Notes under the pieces: generated by a model
Seen by the model: the letters and a program-made list of their open reading frames with translations, nothing else
The model's database searches: none
Told to the model about the DNA's origin: nothing
Shown here: positions 24,641-31,782 of the stretch, in pieces
How positions within the stretch are numbered: the stretch's first letter is position 1
How the letters are laid out: the number at the start of each line of letters is the position of its first letter
Assembly: GCA_031264465.1 (NCBI GenBank)
Contig: JAISDX010000157.1
Coordinates: 1 to 34,147, forward strand
DNA length: 34,147 nucleotides
Origin: Deltaproteobacteria bacterium
Lineage (GTDB): Bacteria > Desulfobacterota > Desulfovibrionia > Desulfovibrionales > Desulfovibrionaceae
Direction of reading: 5' to 3'
Position numbers and translations under genes: made by a program

Positions 24641-24905
24641 CCGCGGCGTAGCCATTTCAAGGGGAAACTCGCCTTGCGGATTTACTGATGGGATTTGCGG
24701 CTGGCCTTATTGACAACCGGTTCCTTCACACCGTTACGAGTCGCCCGTTTACGCCAGCCTGCCGGGGGCGCGAATTTTAAACCCGCGCTGCTGGGGCAGG
24801 AGATGCAGGGCACAAAAACAAAGCAGACGGGTCCTTTCGGATTCCCGCCGCCCTTTGTGAACCTGCAAATATCAAACCTGGTTGGCGTAGTACAACCAAG
24901 CGCAC

Positions 24906-24928
24906 CGGAGCGGCGTTCAACCGCTCCG
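24906..24928. other. GC-rich hairpin in the S10 leader, distal
   Basis: cggagcgg at 24906-24913 and ccgctccg at 24921-24928 form a perfect 8-bp stem with a 7-base loop. No T-run follows on the minus strand. Confidence 0.55.
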
Positions 24929-25072
24929 CCGGGGGGCCGGCAAAATCAAAGCCGCTATCCCGTTCCCGGCAGCGTTCTCGCACCAGCTCCCCCAGAGGAC
25001 CAGACCTTTCGGCTCGTTCGTGGCGGTGGCCAAGGAAAATCCGGGCAGGATTCTTCCATGATGCGAGGGGAG

Positions 25073-25132
25073 TTAATACAATTTGAAAGCCGGATGGTCA
25101 AGCGCTTTTTGGATTTTTTTGATTTTTTTTTT
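25073..25132 (-). promoter_or_regulatory. Strong sigma70-type promoter with A-tract UP element for the S10 operon
   Basis: On the minus strand TTGACC (25101-25096) and TATTAA (25078-25073) are 17 bases apart. Directly upstream of the -35 box, 25106-25132 is an almost pure A-tract on the minus strand, with runs of 5, 7 and 10 A. That is the place and composition of an UP element bound by the alpha subunit C-terminal domain, as found at rRNA and ribosomal protein promoters. The start point would be near 25066. Found by eye. Confidence 0.65.
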
Positions 25133-25159
25133 GCCGCGTTCGGGCAATGTTTAAAAACC

Positions 25160-25189
25160 TTGCTGGAATGCAGGCGCTGATGGTAATAT
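25160..25189 (+). promoter_or_regulatory. Weak candidate promoter of the vWA gene
   Basis: TTGCTG at 25160-25165 and TAATAT at 25184-25189 are 18 bases apart, 45 bases before the start of the vWA gene. Matches are modest (three and four of six). Confidence 0.3.
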
Positions 25190-25234
25190 CGTCGACAGGG
25201 GAAGCAACTACAAAAATTCTTTTCAGGAGAAAAC

Positions 25235-26401
25235 ATGCGCGGTTGTAAAAAATTTGTGTTTTGCCCAGCCTTGTGCCTGGCTTTTGCTTTGGCGCTCTGC
25301 CTGGCGACCGCTACGGCGGCGTTCGCCCTGGGCGAAAAGCCCGACCGGGAAGCGGTGGAAAAAGTGAAGCCCCGGGTGGAGGTGGCTTTCGTGCTGGACA
25401 CCACCGGTTCCATGGCCGGCCTGATTGAAGGCGCCAAAAAGAAAATCTGGTCCATGGCCAATACCATCGTGGATCAGAACCCGGAAGCCGACATCTACGT
25501 CGGCCTGGTCGGCTACCGCGACCTGGGCGACGAATACGTCACCAGGCACTTTCCCCTGACCACCGACATCCAGCAAATTTACGGCGAACTGCTCACCTTC
25601 CGGGCCGAGGACGGCGGCGACACGCCCGAATCGGTGAACGAGGCCCTGGACGTGGCCGTCAGCCAACTCGGCTGGAGCGATCCGCAAGACGTCACGGCCA
25701 GCCGCATCATCTTTCTGGTGGGCGACGCCCCGCCGCACATGGATTACAAACAGGACCGCAAATACCACGAAGTGATCCCGGAAGCCGTGCAAAAAGGCAT
25801 TATCGTGAATACCGTGCAGTGCGGCGACATGCAGTCCACCACCGCCATCTGGAAGGAAATGGCCCGGCTCGGCAAGGGCGAGTATATGGCCATCCCGCAG
25901 GACGGCGGCCAGGTGGTGGTCATCGACACCCCGTATGACGTCACCATCCGGGAAATCCAGATCAAGATCAACAAAACCGTGATTCCTTACGGGAGCGTCC
26001 CACAGCAACGCGCGGTGGAAGAAAAGGGCCGGATGTACGAGGCGGCCCCCGCCTCCACTTCGGCCGACATGACTTCTTTCGTGAGCAAGAGCGGCAAGGG
26101 CGCCAAGGCCGTGACCGGCCGGGGCGACCTCGTGGCCGACTCCAAGACGGACAAGGAACTGCTCAAGAACGTCAAGGACGAAGAACTGCCGGAAAACCTG
26201 CAAAAAATGTCCGCCAAGGAACGCGAGGACTACCTGGACAAGCAGTCCAAAGAACGCGAGGACCTGACCGGCCAGTTGGCCGCGCAGGTGAAAAAGCGCG
26301 ACGACTACATAAAAAGCAAAACCGCCGAAGCCGAGTCGACCGCCCCGGCGGACAGCTTTGACGCCAACGTCAGCAAAACTCTGAAGGAACAGATCAAGTA
26401 G
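25235..26401 (+). CDS. Secreted von Willebrand factor A (vWA) domain protein
   Basis: A 388-residue protein. The signal peptide spans ~1-32: basic start, then 'LCLAFALALCLATATAAFA' with an AxA-type cut after ~Ala31. A vWA domain follows (about 48-235): the MIDAS start 'AFVLDTTGSMAGLI', the Thr loop 'GGDTPESVNEAL' and 'IIFLVGDAPPHMDY'. vWA domains bind partners through a metal ion. The C-terminal third is very rich in Lys, Glu and Asp and likely a coiled coil ('KEREDYLDKQSKEREDLTGQLAAQVKKRDDYI'). Location is periplasmic or outside; the partner is not evident. AGGAG six bases before the ATG supports the start. It is a single gene on the plus strand. Confidence 0.88.
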   Translation: MRGCKKFVFCPALCLAFALALCLATATAAFALGEKPDREAVEKVKPRVEVAFVLDTTGSMAGLIEGAKKKIWSMANTIVDQNPEADIYVGLVGYRDLGDEYVTRHFPLTTDIQQIYGELLTFRAEDGGDTPESVNEALDVAVSQLGWSDPQDVTASRIIFLVGDAPPHMDYKQDRKYHEVIPEAVQKGIIVNTVQCGDMQSTTAIWKEMARLGKGEYMAIPQDGGQVVVIDTPYDVTIREIQIKINKTVIPYGSVPQQRAVEEKGRMYEAAPASTSADMTSFVSKSGKGAKAVTGRGDLVADSKTDKELLKNVKDEELPENLQKMSAKEREDYLDKQSKEREDLTGQLAAQVKKRDDYIKSKTAEAESTAPADSFDANVSKTLKEQIK

Positions 26402-26422
26402 CTTCAGCGCTCTACTTTCAAG

Positions 26423-26494
26423 GAAAGGCTGATTAATGGTTTTTTTGCTCCTTGGCCGCGCCAGGAAACAAAAATCCTCATTAACCAGCCTTTC
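26423..26494. repeat. 72-bp imperfect palindrome between the vWA and PurF-like genes
   Basis: Left arm 26423-26456 and right arm 26460-26494, separated by a 3-base centre. About 27 of 34 positions can pair, with outer 9-bp and 6-bp perfect blocks (gaaaggctg and ttaatg), an internal loop and an inner block ending ggc-cgc-gcc. No T-run follows either arm, so it is not a standard terminator, though the long hairpin may still end both convergent transcripts. It abuts the stop codon of the PurF-like gene. Confidence 0.75.
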
Positions 26495-27901
26495 TCATAA
26501 CCCGTAGCTGGAGCCGTCCCAACAGTGAGTGCAGAGCTTTTCCTTGGGCAGGCCGATGGCCTTGACCAGGTTGTCCAGCTTCTGGAATTTGAGGGAGCTC
26601 AAATGGAACCGTTCCCGAATCCATTCGGTCAGTTCCGCGTTTTTGGGGTCGGCGGCGTTCACGTAGCGCTCGATGTTCCGCCCCTCTTCGCCTTCCAGGG
26701 CCAAAATCGCCTTCAGCCCCATAAGCTCCAGCGCCGAGCGCGAAGAGGAGAAATTGAGAAACTTGCAGGGATAGACCAAGGTCGGGCAGGCGATGCGGGC
26801 GTGCACTTCCTTCGCCCCGTGCTGATAAAGAACCTGGATGTTGTCTTTAAGCTGGGTGCCGCGCACGATGGAATCGTCCAGGAAGATCATGCGCTGGCCG
26901 CGAATCAGGGCCTGGTTGGGAATAAGCTTCATCCTGGCCACCAACTCGCGCTGGGCCTGGTCCTGCGGCATGAAGCTGCGCGGCCAGGTGGGCGTGTATT
27001 TGACCAGGGGGCGCTGGTAGGGCAGGTGGCGCCGGTTGGAGTAGCCGACGGCATGGCCGATGCCGGAGTCGGGAATGTCGCAGACGCAGTCGGCCTCCAC
27101 GTCGTCTTCCGCGCCCAGGGCCGCGCCGCAGCGGTAGCGGCAGGCCTCGACGTTTATGCCTTCGTAGCTGGAGGAGGGGTAGCCGTAGTACACCCAGAGG
27201 AACGAGCAGATCTGCATCCTGCCGCCGGGCGGGACAATGCTTTCCCAGCCCTCGGGACTGACGAACACCGCCTCGCCGGGGCCGAGGTCGCGCACCGGCT
27301 CGAAACCGATGTTGTAAAAGGCGCTGGATTCGGAGGAGAGCGCCCAGCCGTCGTCCTTGCGGCCCAAGACCAGGGGAGTGCGGCCCAGGAAGTCGCGGCA
27401 GCCGTAAATGCCCTTTTCCGTCATGATCATGAAGGTGCAGGAGCCTTTCACCTTGGCCTGCACCGCCCGGATGCCGTCCGCGAACGAGCCTTCGCGGCTC
27501 AGGAGCATGGCGATGATTTCCGTGGGTCGCACTTTGCCGCTGGCCGAGCGGTTGAAGGTGTAGCGGTGGCGCCCGGCTTCGGCGATAAGTTCGTCGGCAT
27601 TGGTTATGTTGCCCACGGTGACCAGAGAAAACGGCCCCAGGTGGGCGGAAAAGGTCAGGGGCTGGCTGTCGGTGTCGCTGATGGCGCCCAGGCCGATGTT
27701 GCCGCCGAGGTCTTTCAGGTTGGGTTCCAGCTTGTTGCGGAAGTAGCTGGATTCCAGAAAATGCACCCGGGTGGTGAAGCCGGCCTTGCCGATCACGGCG
27801 AGCCCGCCCCGCTTGGTGCCCAAGTGCGAAAGGTAGTCCGTGCCGTAAAAAAGATCGTTCAGGCAGTCGTTCTGCCTAATAACGCCGAAAATGCCGCCCA
27901 T
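26495..27901 (-). CDS. PurF-like amidophosphoribosyltransferase lacking the glutaminase nucleophile
   Basis: A 468-residue homologue of PurF, which makes 5-phosphoribosylamine from PRPP and glutamine. The phosphoribosyltransferase half is well kept: 'CDIPDSGIGHAVGYS' (274-288) and the PRPP loop 'FLDDSIVRGTQ' (340-350). Four Cys (232 in 'ICSF', 379 in 'YPCKF', 457 and 460 in 'CTHC') align by eye with the 4Fe-4S ligands of the Bacillus subtilis enzyme. The Ntn glutaminase half is degenerate: the start reads MGGIFGV instead of MCGI, the Arg region is 'LGAISDTDS' and the NGN loop is 'VGNITN'. The ATG at 27901 is right after GGAGG. From memory similar proteins occur in other anaerobes. Function unproven; ammonia-dependent activity is one option. 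Confidence 0.85.
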   Translation of the reverse strand: MGGIFGVIRQNDCLNDLFYGTDYLSHLGTKRGGLAVIGKAGFTTRVHFLESSYFRNKLEPNLKDLGGNIGLGAISDTDSQPLTFSAHLGPFSLVTVGNITNADELIAEAGRHRYTFNRSASGKVRPTEIIAMLLSREGSFADGIRAVQAKVKGSCTFMIMTEKGIYGCRDFLGRTPLVLGRKDDGWALSSESSAFYNIGFEPVRDLGPGEAVFVSPEGWESIVPPGGRMQICSFLWVYYGYPSSSYEGINVEACRYRCGAALGAEDDVEADCVCDIPDSGIGHAVGYSNRRHLPYQRPLVKYTPTWPRSFMPQDQAQRELVARMKLIPNQALIRGQRMIFLDDSIVRGTQLKDNIQVLYQHGAKEVHARIACPTLVYPCKFLNFSSSRSALELMGLKAILALEGEEGRNIERYVNAADPKNAELTEWIRERFHLSSLKFQKLDNLVKAIGLPKEKLCTHCWDGSSYGL

Positions 27902-28078
27902 GTCTCCTCCAGTCTCGAGCCTATCCAAAAAAAGGACTTTCATTAACCACCATCGGGCCGCCCTTGTCCATATGTTTTTACGGGCCGGCCTTTTGTCCTT
28001 GATCTTTCAGGGCGGTCATGCTTCTTTCATGGATATGCGCGGACAGAGGCTAACTTCATGCCAAACAGGAGAAAGATC

Positions 28079-28873
28079 ATGAAATATGGCTTTATCGGGC
28101 TGGGGAATATGGCTTCGGCCATTATCCGGGGGCTGGTGAAAAACGGCGTTCCCGGCGCCGACATTTACGGCAGCGGCGCCCGCCCGGCCACCGGCCAGGC
28201 CCTGGCCGGGAGCGTGGGCCTGAATGCCTGCGCCGGGAACGCCGCGGTCGTCGCAAGCGCCGACGTGATCGTCCTGGCCGTGAAGCCCCAGGTGCTGCCG
28301 GGCGTGCTGGAGGAAATCAAGGCCCTGCCCCTGGACGGCAAGCTCTTTATTTCCATCGCCGCCGGGCTCACGCTGGCTTGGTTGCGCGGCAGCCTTGGCC
28401 CGGTGCCCCTTGTACGGGTTATGCCCAACATCAATTCCAAGATTGGCGCGGCCACCAGCCTGCTGTGCGCCGGGCCGGACGCCAACGAGGAGCAGGTGCG
28501 GATCGCGCGCGAAATTTTCAGCACCGTCGGCACGGTCAGCGATATCCCCGAACACTTGTTCGCGGCCGCCACGGCCATTTCCGGCGCCTCGCCGGCCTTC
28601 ACCTACATGTACATAGACGCCATGGCCCGAGCCGCGCTGCGTTTTGGCCTGCCCAGGAAGCTGGCCTTGAAAATCGCGGCCAGCTCCGTTGCGGGAAGCG
28701 CCAGGATGATTCTGGAATCGGACGAACACCCGATGAGCCTGGCCGATCAGGTCTGCTCGCCGGCCGGGACTACTATCGCGGGCGTTGTTTCGTTGCAGCG
28801 GAACGCCTTTGAGAGCGCGGTGCATCAGGCGGTCGAGGCGGTTATTTTGCGGGATCGCGAAATCGCCAGATAG
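28079..28873 (+). CDS. proC: Pyrroline-5-carboxylate reductase
   Basis: A 264-residue NAD(P)H-dependent enzyme of the last step of proline synthesis. The Rossmann start 'KYGFIGLGNMASAIIRGLV', the 'VVASADVIVLAVKPQVL' and 'RVMPNINSKIGAATSLL' loops and the C-terminal 'SLADQVCSPAGTTIAGVVSLQ' are typical. AGGAG about seven bases before the ATG at 28079 supports this start over the in-frame 28058. It stands alone, divergent from the PurF-like gene and convergent with rfaE2. Confidence 0.95.
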   Translation: MKYGFIGLGNMASAIIRGLVKNGVPGADIYGSGARPATGQALAGSVGLNACAGNAAVVASADVIVLAVKPQVLPGVLEEIKALPLDGKLFISIAAGLTLAWLRGSLGPVPLVRVMPNINSKIGAATSLLCAGPDANEEQVRIAREIFSTVGTVSDIPEHLFAAATAISGASPAFTYMYIDAMARAALRFGLPRKLALKIAASSVAGSARMILESDEHPMSLADQVCSPAGTTIAGVVSLQRNAFESAVHQAVEAVILRDREIAR

Positions 28874-28890
28874 TTTTTTGCCGGCGGTCC

Positions 28891-28936
28891 TGCCTTTCCT
28901 AAGGAAACGCAGATAAGCGGCGTTTCCTTAAAGGCA
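28891..28936. terminator. Hairpin between proC and rfaE2, probable terminator
   Basis: An 11-bp perfect stem (28900-28910 with 28920-28930) with a 9-base loop, extended after a 3-base bulge by six more pairs (28891-28896 with 28931-28936). The right arm covers the rfaE2 stop codon. A clear T-run is missing after the arms, so efficiency is uncertain. Confidence 0.55.
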
Positions 28937-29410
28937 CCGAATCTTCTCAATAAGCGCGGTAGTCGAGTACCCGGCCAAAAGCGGCAGGGACAGCACTTTC
29001 CCCCCGTCGGCCTCGACAAGATCGCGGCCGGCAATCCGGTCCGGGGACCAATCCCCGCCTTTTACCAGCACCTGCGGCCGCAGCGCCGCAATCAATTCGC
29101 GCGGGGTATCTTCCTCGAAACCGACGATGAAATCGACCGCCGCCAAATGCGCCAGCACAAAGGCCCGCTCCGCGAACGGCACCACCGGCCGGGCCGGCCG
29201 CTTGCCCTGGCGACTGACGGAAGCGTCGCTGTTCAGGCCGAGAATCAGCTTGTCGCCCAGAGCTTTGCAACGGGCCAGAAAATCCACGTGGCCGGGGTGC
29301 AGCAGGTCATAGCAGCCGTTGGTGAAGACGAACTTCCGCCCGTCCCGGCGCAGCGGCGCAAGGACGGGCAGAAGGTCTGAGCGGGTGTATAGCTTCGGAT
29401 TGTTCAGCAC
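28928..29410 (-). CDS. rfaE2: D-glycero-beta-D-manno-heptose 1-phosphate adenylyltransferase
   Basis: A 160-residue stand-alone adenylyltransferase (the C-terminal half of HldE in enterics) making ADP-heptose for LPS core. The nucleotidyltransferase motif is 'FTNGCYDLLHPGHVDFL' with HPGH at 38-41; 'NSDASVSRQGKRPARPVVPFAERAFVLAHL' and 'VLVKGGDW' follow. The kinase half (RfaE1) is not in the window. GTG at 29410 overlaps the trpS stop as TAGTG, so it is translationally coupled to trpS. ADP-heptose made here would be the donor of GT9 enzymes such as that at 5198-6889. Confidence 0.93.
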   Translation of the reverse strand: MLNNPKLYTRSDLLPVLAPLRRDGRKFVFTNGCYDLLHPGHVDFLARCKALGDKLILGLNSDASVSRQGKRPARPVVPFAERAFVLAHLAAVDFIVGFEEDTPRELIAALRPQVLVKGGDWSPDRIAGRDLVEADGGKVLSLPLLAGYSTTALIEKIRCL

Positions 29411-30432
29411 TATCTGTAATAGCCGATTTTCATGGCCTGGCGCACCGCCTGCATGGTCAGGACTATTTCCCGGCGCGCCTTTTCGTTGCCGGCCATGATC
29501 ACGTCGCGCACGCAGTTCGGCTTGGCGTCAATCCTGGCCCGGCGTTCCTGGATCGGCTCAAGGAAGCGCTTCAGGCCGTCAATCATGATCTGCTTGCACT
29601 CCACGCAGCCCATGGCGGCGCTGGCGCAGCCCTCGCGGATTTTTTCCCGGGTGGGCGCGTCGGTGAGCAGTTCGTGATACGGATAAAGGTTGCATTCGTC
29701 CGGGTTGCCCGGGTCGGTGCGGCGCAGCCGGTTTTTGTCCGTGAGCATGCCGCGCACCTTGGGCGTGAGCGACTTGATGCTGTCGGTCAGGAAAATGCCG
29801 TTGTCGTAGCTCTTGGACATCTTGCGCCCGTCCAGGCCGGGACACTTGGGCGAAGGCGTAAGGCGGGCCTGGGGCTCGGGAAAGACGTTGCCGTAAAAGT
29901 TGTTGAAACGGCGGGCTATTTCCCGCGACAGCTCCAGGTGCGGCTCCTGGTCGATCCCCACCGGCACCCAGCGGGCGCGCACGATGATAATATCGGCCGC
30001 CATCAGCACCGGGTAGCCGAGAAAGCCGTAATTGGTCAGATCCTTGCCCACGATGTTCTGGAGCTGCTCCTTGTAGGTGGGGCAGCGCTCCAGCCAACCC
30101 AGGGGCGTGACCATGCCGAGCAGCAAATTGAGCTCGGCCAGCTCCGGCATGTGCGATTGCAGGTAAATGGCGCTGACTTCCGGGTCTATGCCCACGGCCA
30201 ACCAGTCTTTGACCATGCTCTCGACGTATTCGCCAATGCCGGAGGTGTCCTCATAATTGCTGGTCAGGGCGTGCCAATCCACCACGAAGAAAAAGCTTTC
30301 GAGCTCGTGCTGCATTTCGACCCAGTTCTTGAGGGCGCCGAAATAGTGTCCGATGTGGAGAGGCCCGGTGGGACGCATGCCGGAAGCCACGCGCTTGTCC
30401 GGATCATGCTGACAATTGAGGAACGTGTTCAT
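29410..30432 (-). CDS. trpS: Tryptophan-tRNA ligase
   Basis: A 340-residue class Ic aminoacyl-tRNA synthetase. The HIGH motif is PLHIGHYFG (HIGH at 26-29) and the KMSKS motif is intact at 204-208 ('GRKMSKSYDN'). 'GYPVLMAADIIIVRARWVPVGIDQEPHLELSREIARRFN' is the usual dimer/ATP region. Normal length. A good promoter lies upstream, with a 50-base leader. It is coupled to rfaE2 by a TAGTG overlap. Confidence 0.96.
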   Translation of the reverse strand: MNTFLNCQHDPDKRVASGMRPTGPLHIGHYFGALKNWVEMQHELESFFFVVDWHALTSNYEDTSGIGEYVESMVKDWLAVGIDPEVSAIYLQSHMPELAELNLLLGMVTPLGWLERCPTYKEQLQNIVGKDLTNYGFLGYPVLMAADIIIVRARWVPVGIDQEPHLELSREIARRFNNFYGNVFPEPQARLTPSPKCPGLDGRKMSKSYDNGIFLTDSIKSLTPKVRGMLTDKNRLRRTDPGNPDECNLYPYHELLTDAPTREKIREGCASAAMGCVECKQIMIDGLKRFLEPIQERRARIDAKPNCVRDVIMAGNEKARREIVLTMQAVRQAMKIGYYR

Positions 30433-30489
30433 AATACCGCCTGTTTTGGAAAGGTTGCAGAAAACGGCGCTCGGAACGCCGGCGAGGAG

Positions 30490-30518
30490 AATATAAGAAG
30501 AAATCAGTATAATGACAA
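30490..30518 (-). promoter_or_regulatory. Sigma70-type promoter of trpS-rfaE2
   Basis: On the minus strand TTGTCA (30518-30513) and TATATT (30495-30490) are separated by exactly 17 bases, each with five of six matches. The -35 box lies within the last codons of the M50 protease gene. Confidence 0.7.
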
Positions 30519-31196
30519 GCCGAAGACCGAGAAGAGCAAATTGGCGCCGTAGAACACCGGCGGCACCAGAACGTGGCGCAGCGCCCCGGCGATGAGCAGC
30601 ACCAGGATGATCAACAGGCCGAAGCGCCCCAGGCTCATGTAGGCGTTCGCCAGGCGGGCGGGCAGGAGCGAAGCCAGCACCTTGCTGCCGTCCAGCGGCG
30701 GGATGGGCAGCAGGTTCAGCACGGCCAGGGTGAGGTTGATGAATACGCCCATGACGCAGGTGTTGATGATGAAGCTGTTGCTCATGTAAACCAGCGGCAT
30801 GGCGGGCGTGCCCGAAAGCGGCACGGCCAGGCAGGCGATGCCGGCGAAACCGGCGGCCAGAAGGATGTTGGCCCCGGCTCCGGCCAGAGAGACGGCCAAA
30901 AGCCCCTGGCGCAGGTTGCGGAAGTTGCGCGGGTTGATCGGCACCGGCTTGGCCCAGCCGAATATGAACGAAGCGCCGGTCAGGCTGCTGGTGATGGCGG
31001 TCAGGACGAATACGAAAAGCCCCATGGGGTCAATGTGCGGCAGCGGGTTGATGGTGATGCGGCCGCTGTGGCGGGCGGTGGGGTCGCCAGCTTTTTCGGC
31101 CACCCAGCCGTGAGCGACTTCGTGGCAGATCATGCCGAGCATGAACGGGATGAACCCGATGCTGATATAATAAAAGGCCTGGGAGAGACTTTCCAT
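30504..31196 (-). CDS. Site-2 protease family (M50) membrane metalloprotease
   Basis: A 230-residue membrane protein with about five to six hydrophobic segments. The zinc site is complete: HEVAH at 25-29 in the first segment ('GMICHEVAHGW') and the partner Asp169 in 'NLLPIPPLDGS'. This is the compact, PDZ-less type of M50 enzyme that cuts proteins within the membrane; substrates are unknown. The start at 31196 has no clear ribosome-binding site, but the first residues read as a membrane segment, supporting it. It follows the receiver gene by 66 bases, separated by a GC-rich hairpin. Confidence 0.9.
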   Translation of the reverse strand: MESLSQAFYYISIGFIPFMLGMICHEVAHGWVAEKAGDPTARHSGRITINPLPHIDPMGLFVFVLTAITSSLTGASFIFGWAKPVPINPRNFRNLRQGLLAVSLAGAGANILLAAGFAGIACLAVPLSGTPAMPLVYMSNSFIINTCVMGVFINLTLAVLNLLPIPPLDGSKVLASLLPARLANAYMSLGRFGLLIILVLLIAGALRHVLVPPVFYGANLLFSVFGLSLY

Positions 31197-31220
31197 AACG
31201 CGTTATTTTACATAAACCAC

Positions 31221-31244
31221 CGGCCCGGCGCCAGCGCCGGGCCG
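31221..31244 (-). terminator. GC-rich hairpin after the receiver gene
   Basis: A perfect 10-bp stem (31221-31230 with 31235-31244) with a 4-base loop, 18 bases after the stop of the receiver gene. On the minus strand it is followed by GGTGGTTTATGT, a poor T-run, so it is a probable but not certain terminator. Confidence 0.6.
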
Positions 31245-31262
31245 TATTGGCTGTGCGGGCGG

Positions 31263-31640
31263 CTACTGGCCGGCGCCGGTTTTATTTTTCAATATATTGC
31301 GGATCTTCTCCCTGAGTTCGGTCAAATCCACGGATTTAACGACATAACCGTCCGCCGCGATGGATTTGAGGTCGTACTGGAAACTGTCGTAGGCGGTACT
31401 CAGGATTACCGGCAGGTTCGGATAGGGACCGCGCAGAGTTTGCAGCAGATCCAGGCCGGAAATGTTCGGTTCGATTTTAATATCCAGGACAATCAGATCC
31501 GGCGCTTCGCGGGCGATGAGGTCGACAATCGGTTCCTGTCCGTCGGACATGGCCACCAGGTAACCTTCGTGGGTCAGCTCTTCCTGATAAAGCATGCGGA
31601 TATGAAGTTCATCATCAATGACGAGAAGTTTTTGGGCCAT
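31263..31640 (-). CDS. Stand-alone response-regulator receiver protein
   Basis: A 125-residue single-domain receiver of the CheY type with all key residues: Asp9 and Asp10, phospho-acceptor Asp53 in 'LIVLDIK', Thr82 in 'LSTAYD' and Lys102 in 'VVKSVD'. There is no output domain, so it must act by protein-protein contact, for example in a phosphorelay or on the flagellar motor or a kinase. No histidine kinase is nearby. GGAGG five bases before the ATG at 31640 supports the start. It has a good promoter of its own. Confidence 0.93.
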   Translation of the reverse strand: MAQKLLVIDDELHIRMLYQEELTHEGYLVAMSDGQEPIVDLIAREAPDLIVLDIKIEPNISGLDLLQTLRGPYPNLPVILSTAYDSFQYDLKSIAADGYVVKSVDLTELREKIRNILKNKTGAGQ

Positions 31641-31679
31641 GGCTGCCTCCTGCTCTCCGGTTCGGGGCTATTTATCAAA

Positions 31680-31708
31680 AATATATAGTGCCTGCGCAGT
31701 CTTAGCAA
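31680..31708 (-). promoter_or_regulatory. Sigma70-type promoter of the receiver gene
   Basis: On the minus strand TTGCTA (31708-31703) and TATATT (31685-31680) are separated by exactly 17 bases, four and five of six matches. About 40 bases before the start codon. Confidence 0.6.
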
Positions 31709-31782
31709 GGCTTTCCAGGCAAAATTACACGCCCCCGGCCAAAAAAACGGCGCTAAAGCAAACCCTAAACGGAAACAGTTAT

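Larger units (their letters stand above)
24591..25065 (-). promoter_or_regulatory. Long putative leader (5' UTR) of the S10 operon
   Basis: About 475 bases lie between the best promoter candidate and rpsJ, with no convincing gene on either strand. The leader contains an 8-bp hairpin at 24906-24928 (loop 24914-24920), a 7-bp hairpin at 24621-24640 (loop 24628-24633) about 30 bases before the rpsJ start, and CCGAAAGG twice (minus strand, 25005-25012 and 24833-24840). Whether L4 or NusB/G acts on it cannot be told from sequence. Confidence 0.5.

Noticed and set aside
24868-24895. TTGTAC-16-GATATT on the minus strand as the S10 promoter
   Set aside because: Weaker matches, a 16-base spacer and no A-tract; the pair at 25073-25101 is clearly better.
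24777-24983. A 68-residue minus-strand frame within the S10 leader, and a 34-codon frame starting near 25060
   Set aside because: No ribosome-binding site and no recognisable protein. Composition fits chance open frames in GC-rich DNA. A leader peptide is possible but unsupported.
27902-27943. Upstream start for the PurF-like protein that would add 14 residues before MGG
   Set aside because: GGAGG just before the ATG at 27901 decides the start. The extra residues also supply no Cys near a cleavage site, so they would not restore the nucleophile.
30465-30481. A short stem plus TTTT in the trpS leader as an attenuator
   Set aside because: The stem has only five pairs and would start one or two bases after the likely transcript start, too close for a working attenuator; no leader peptide is seen.
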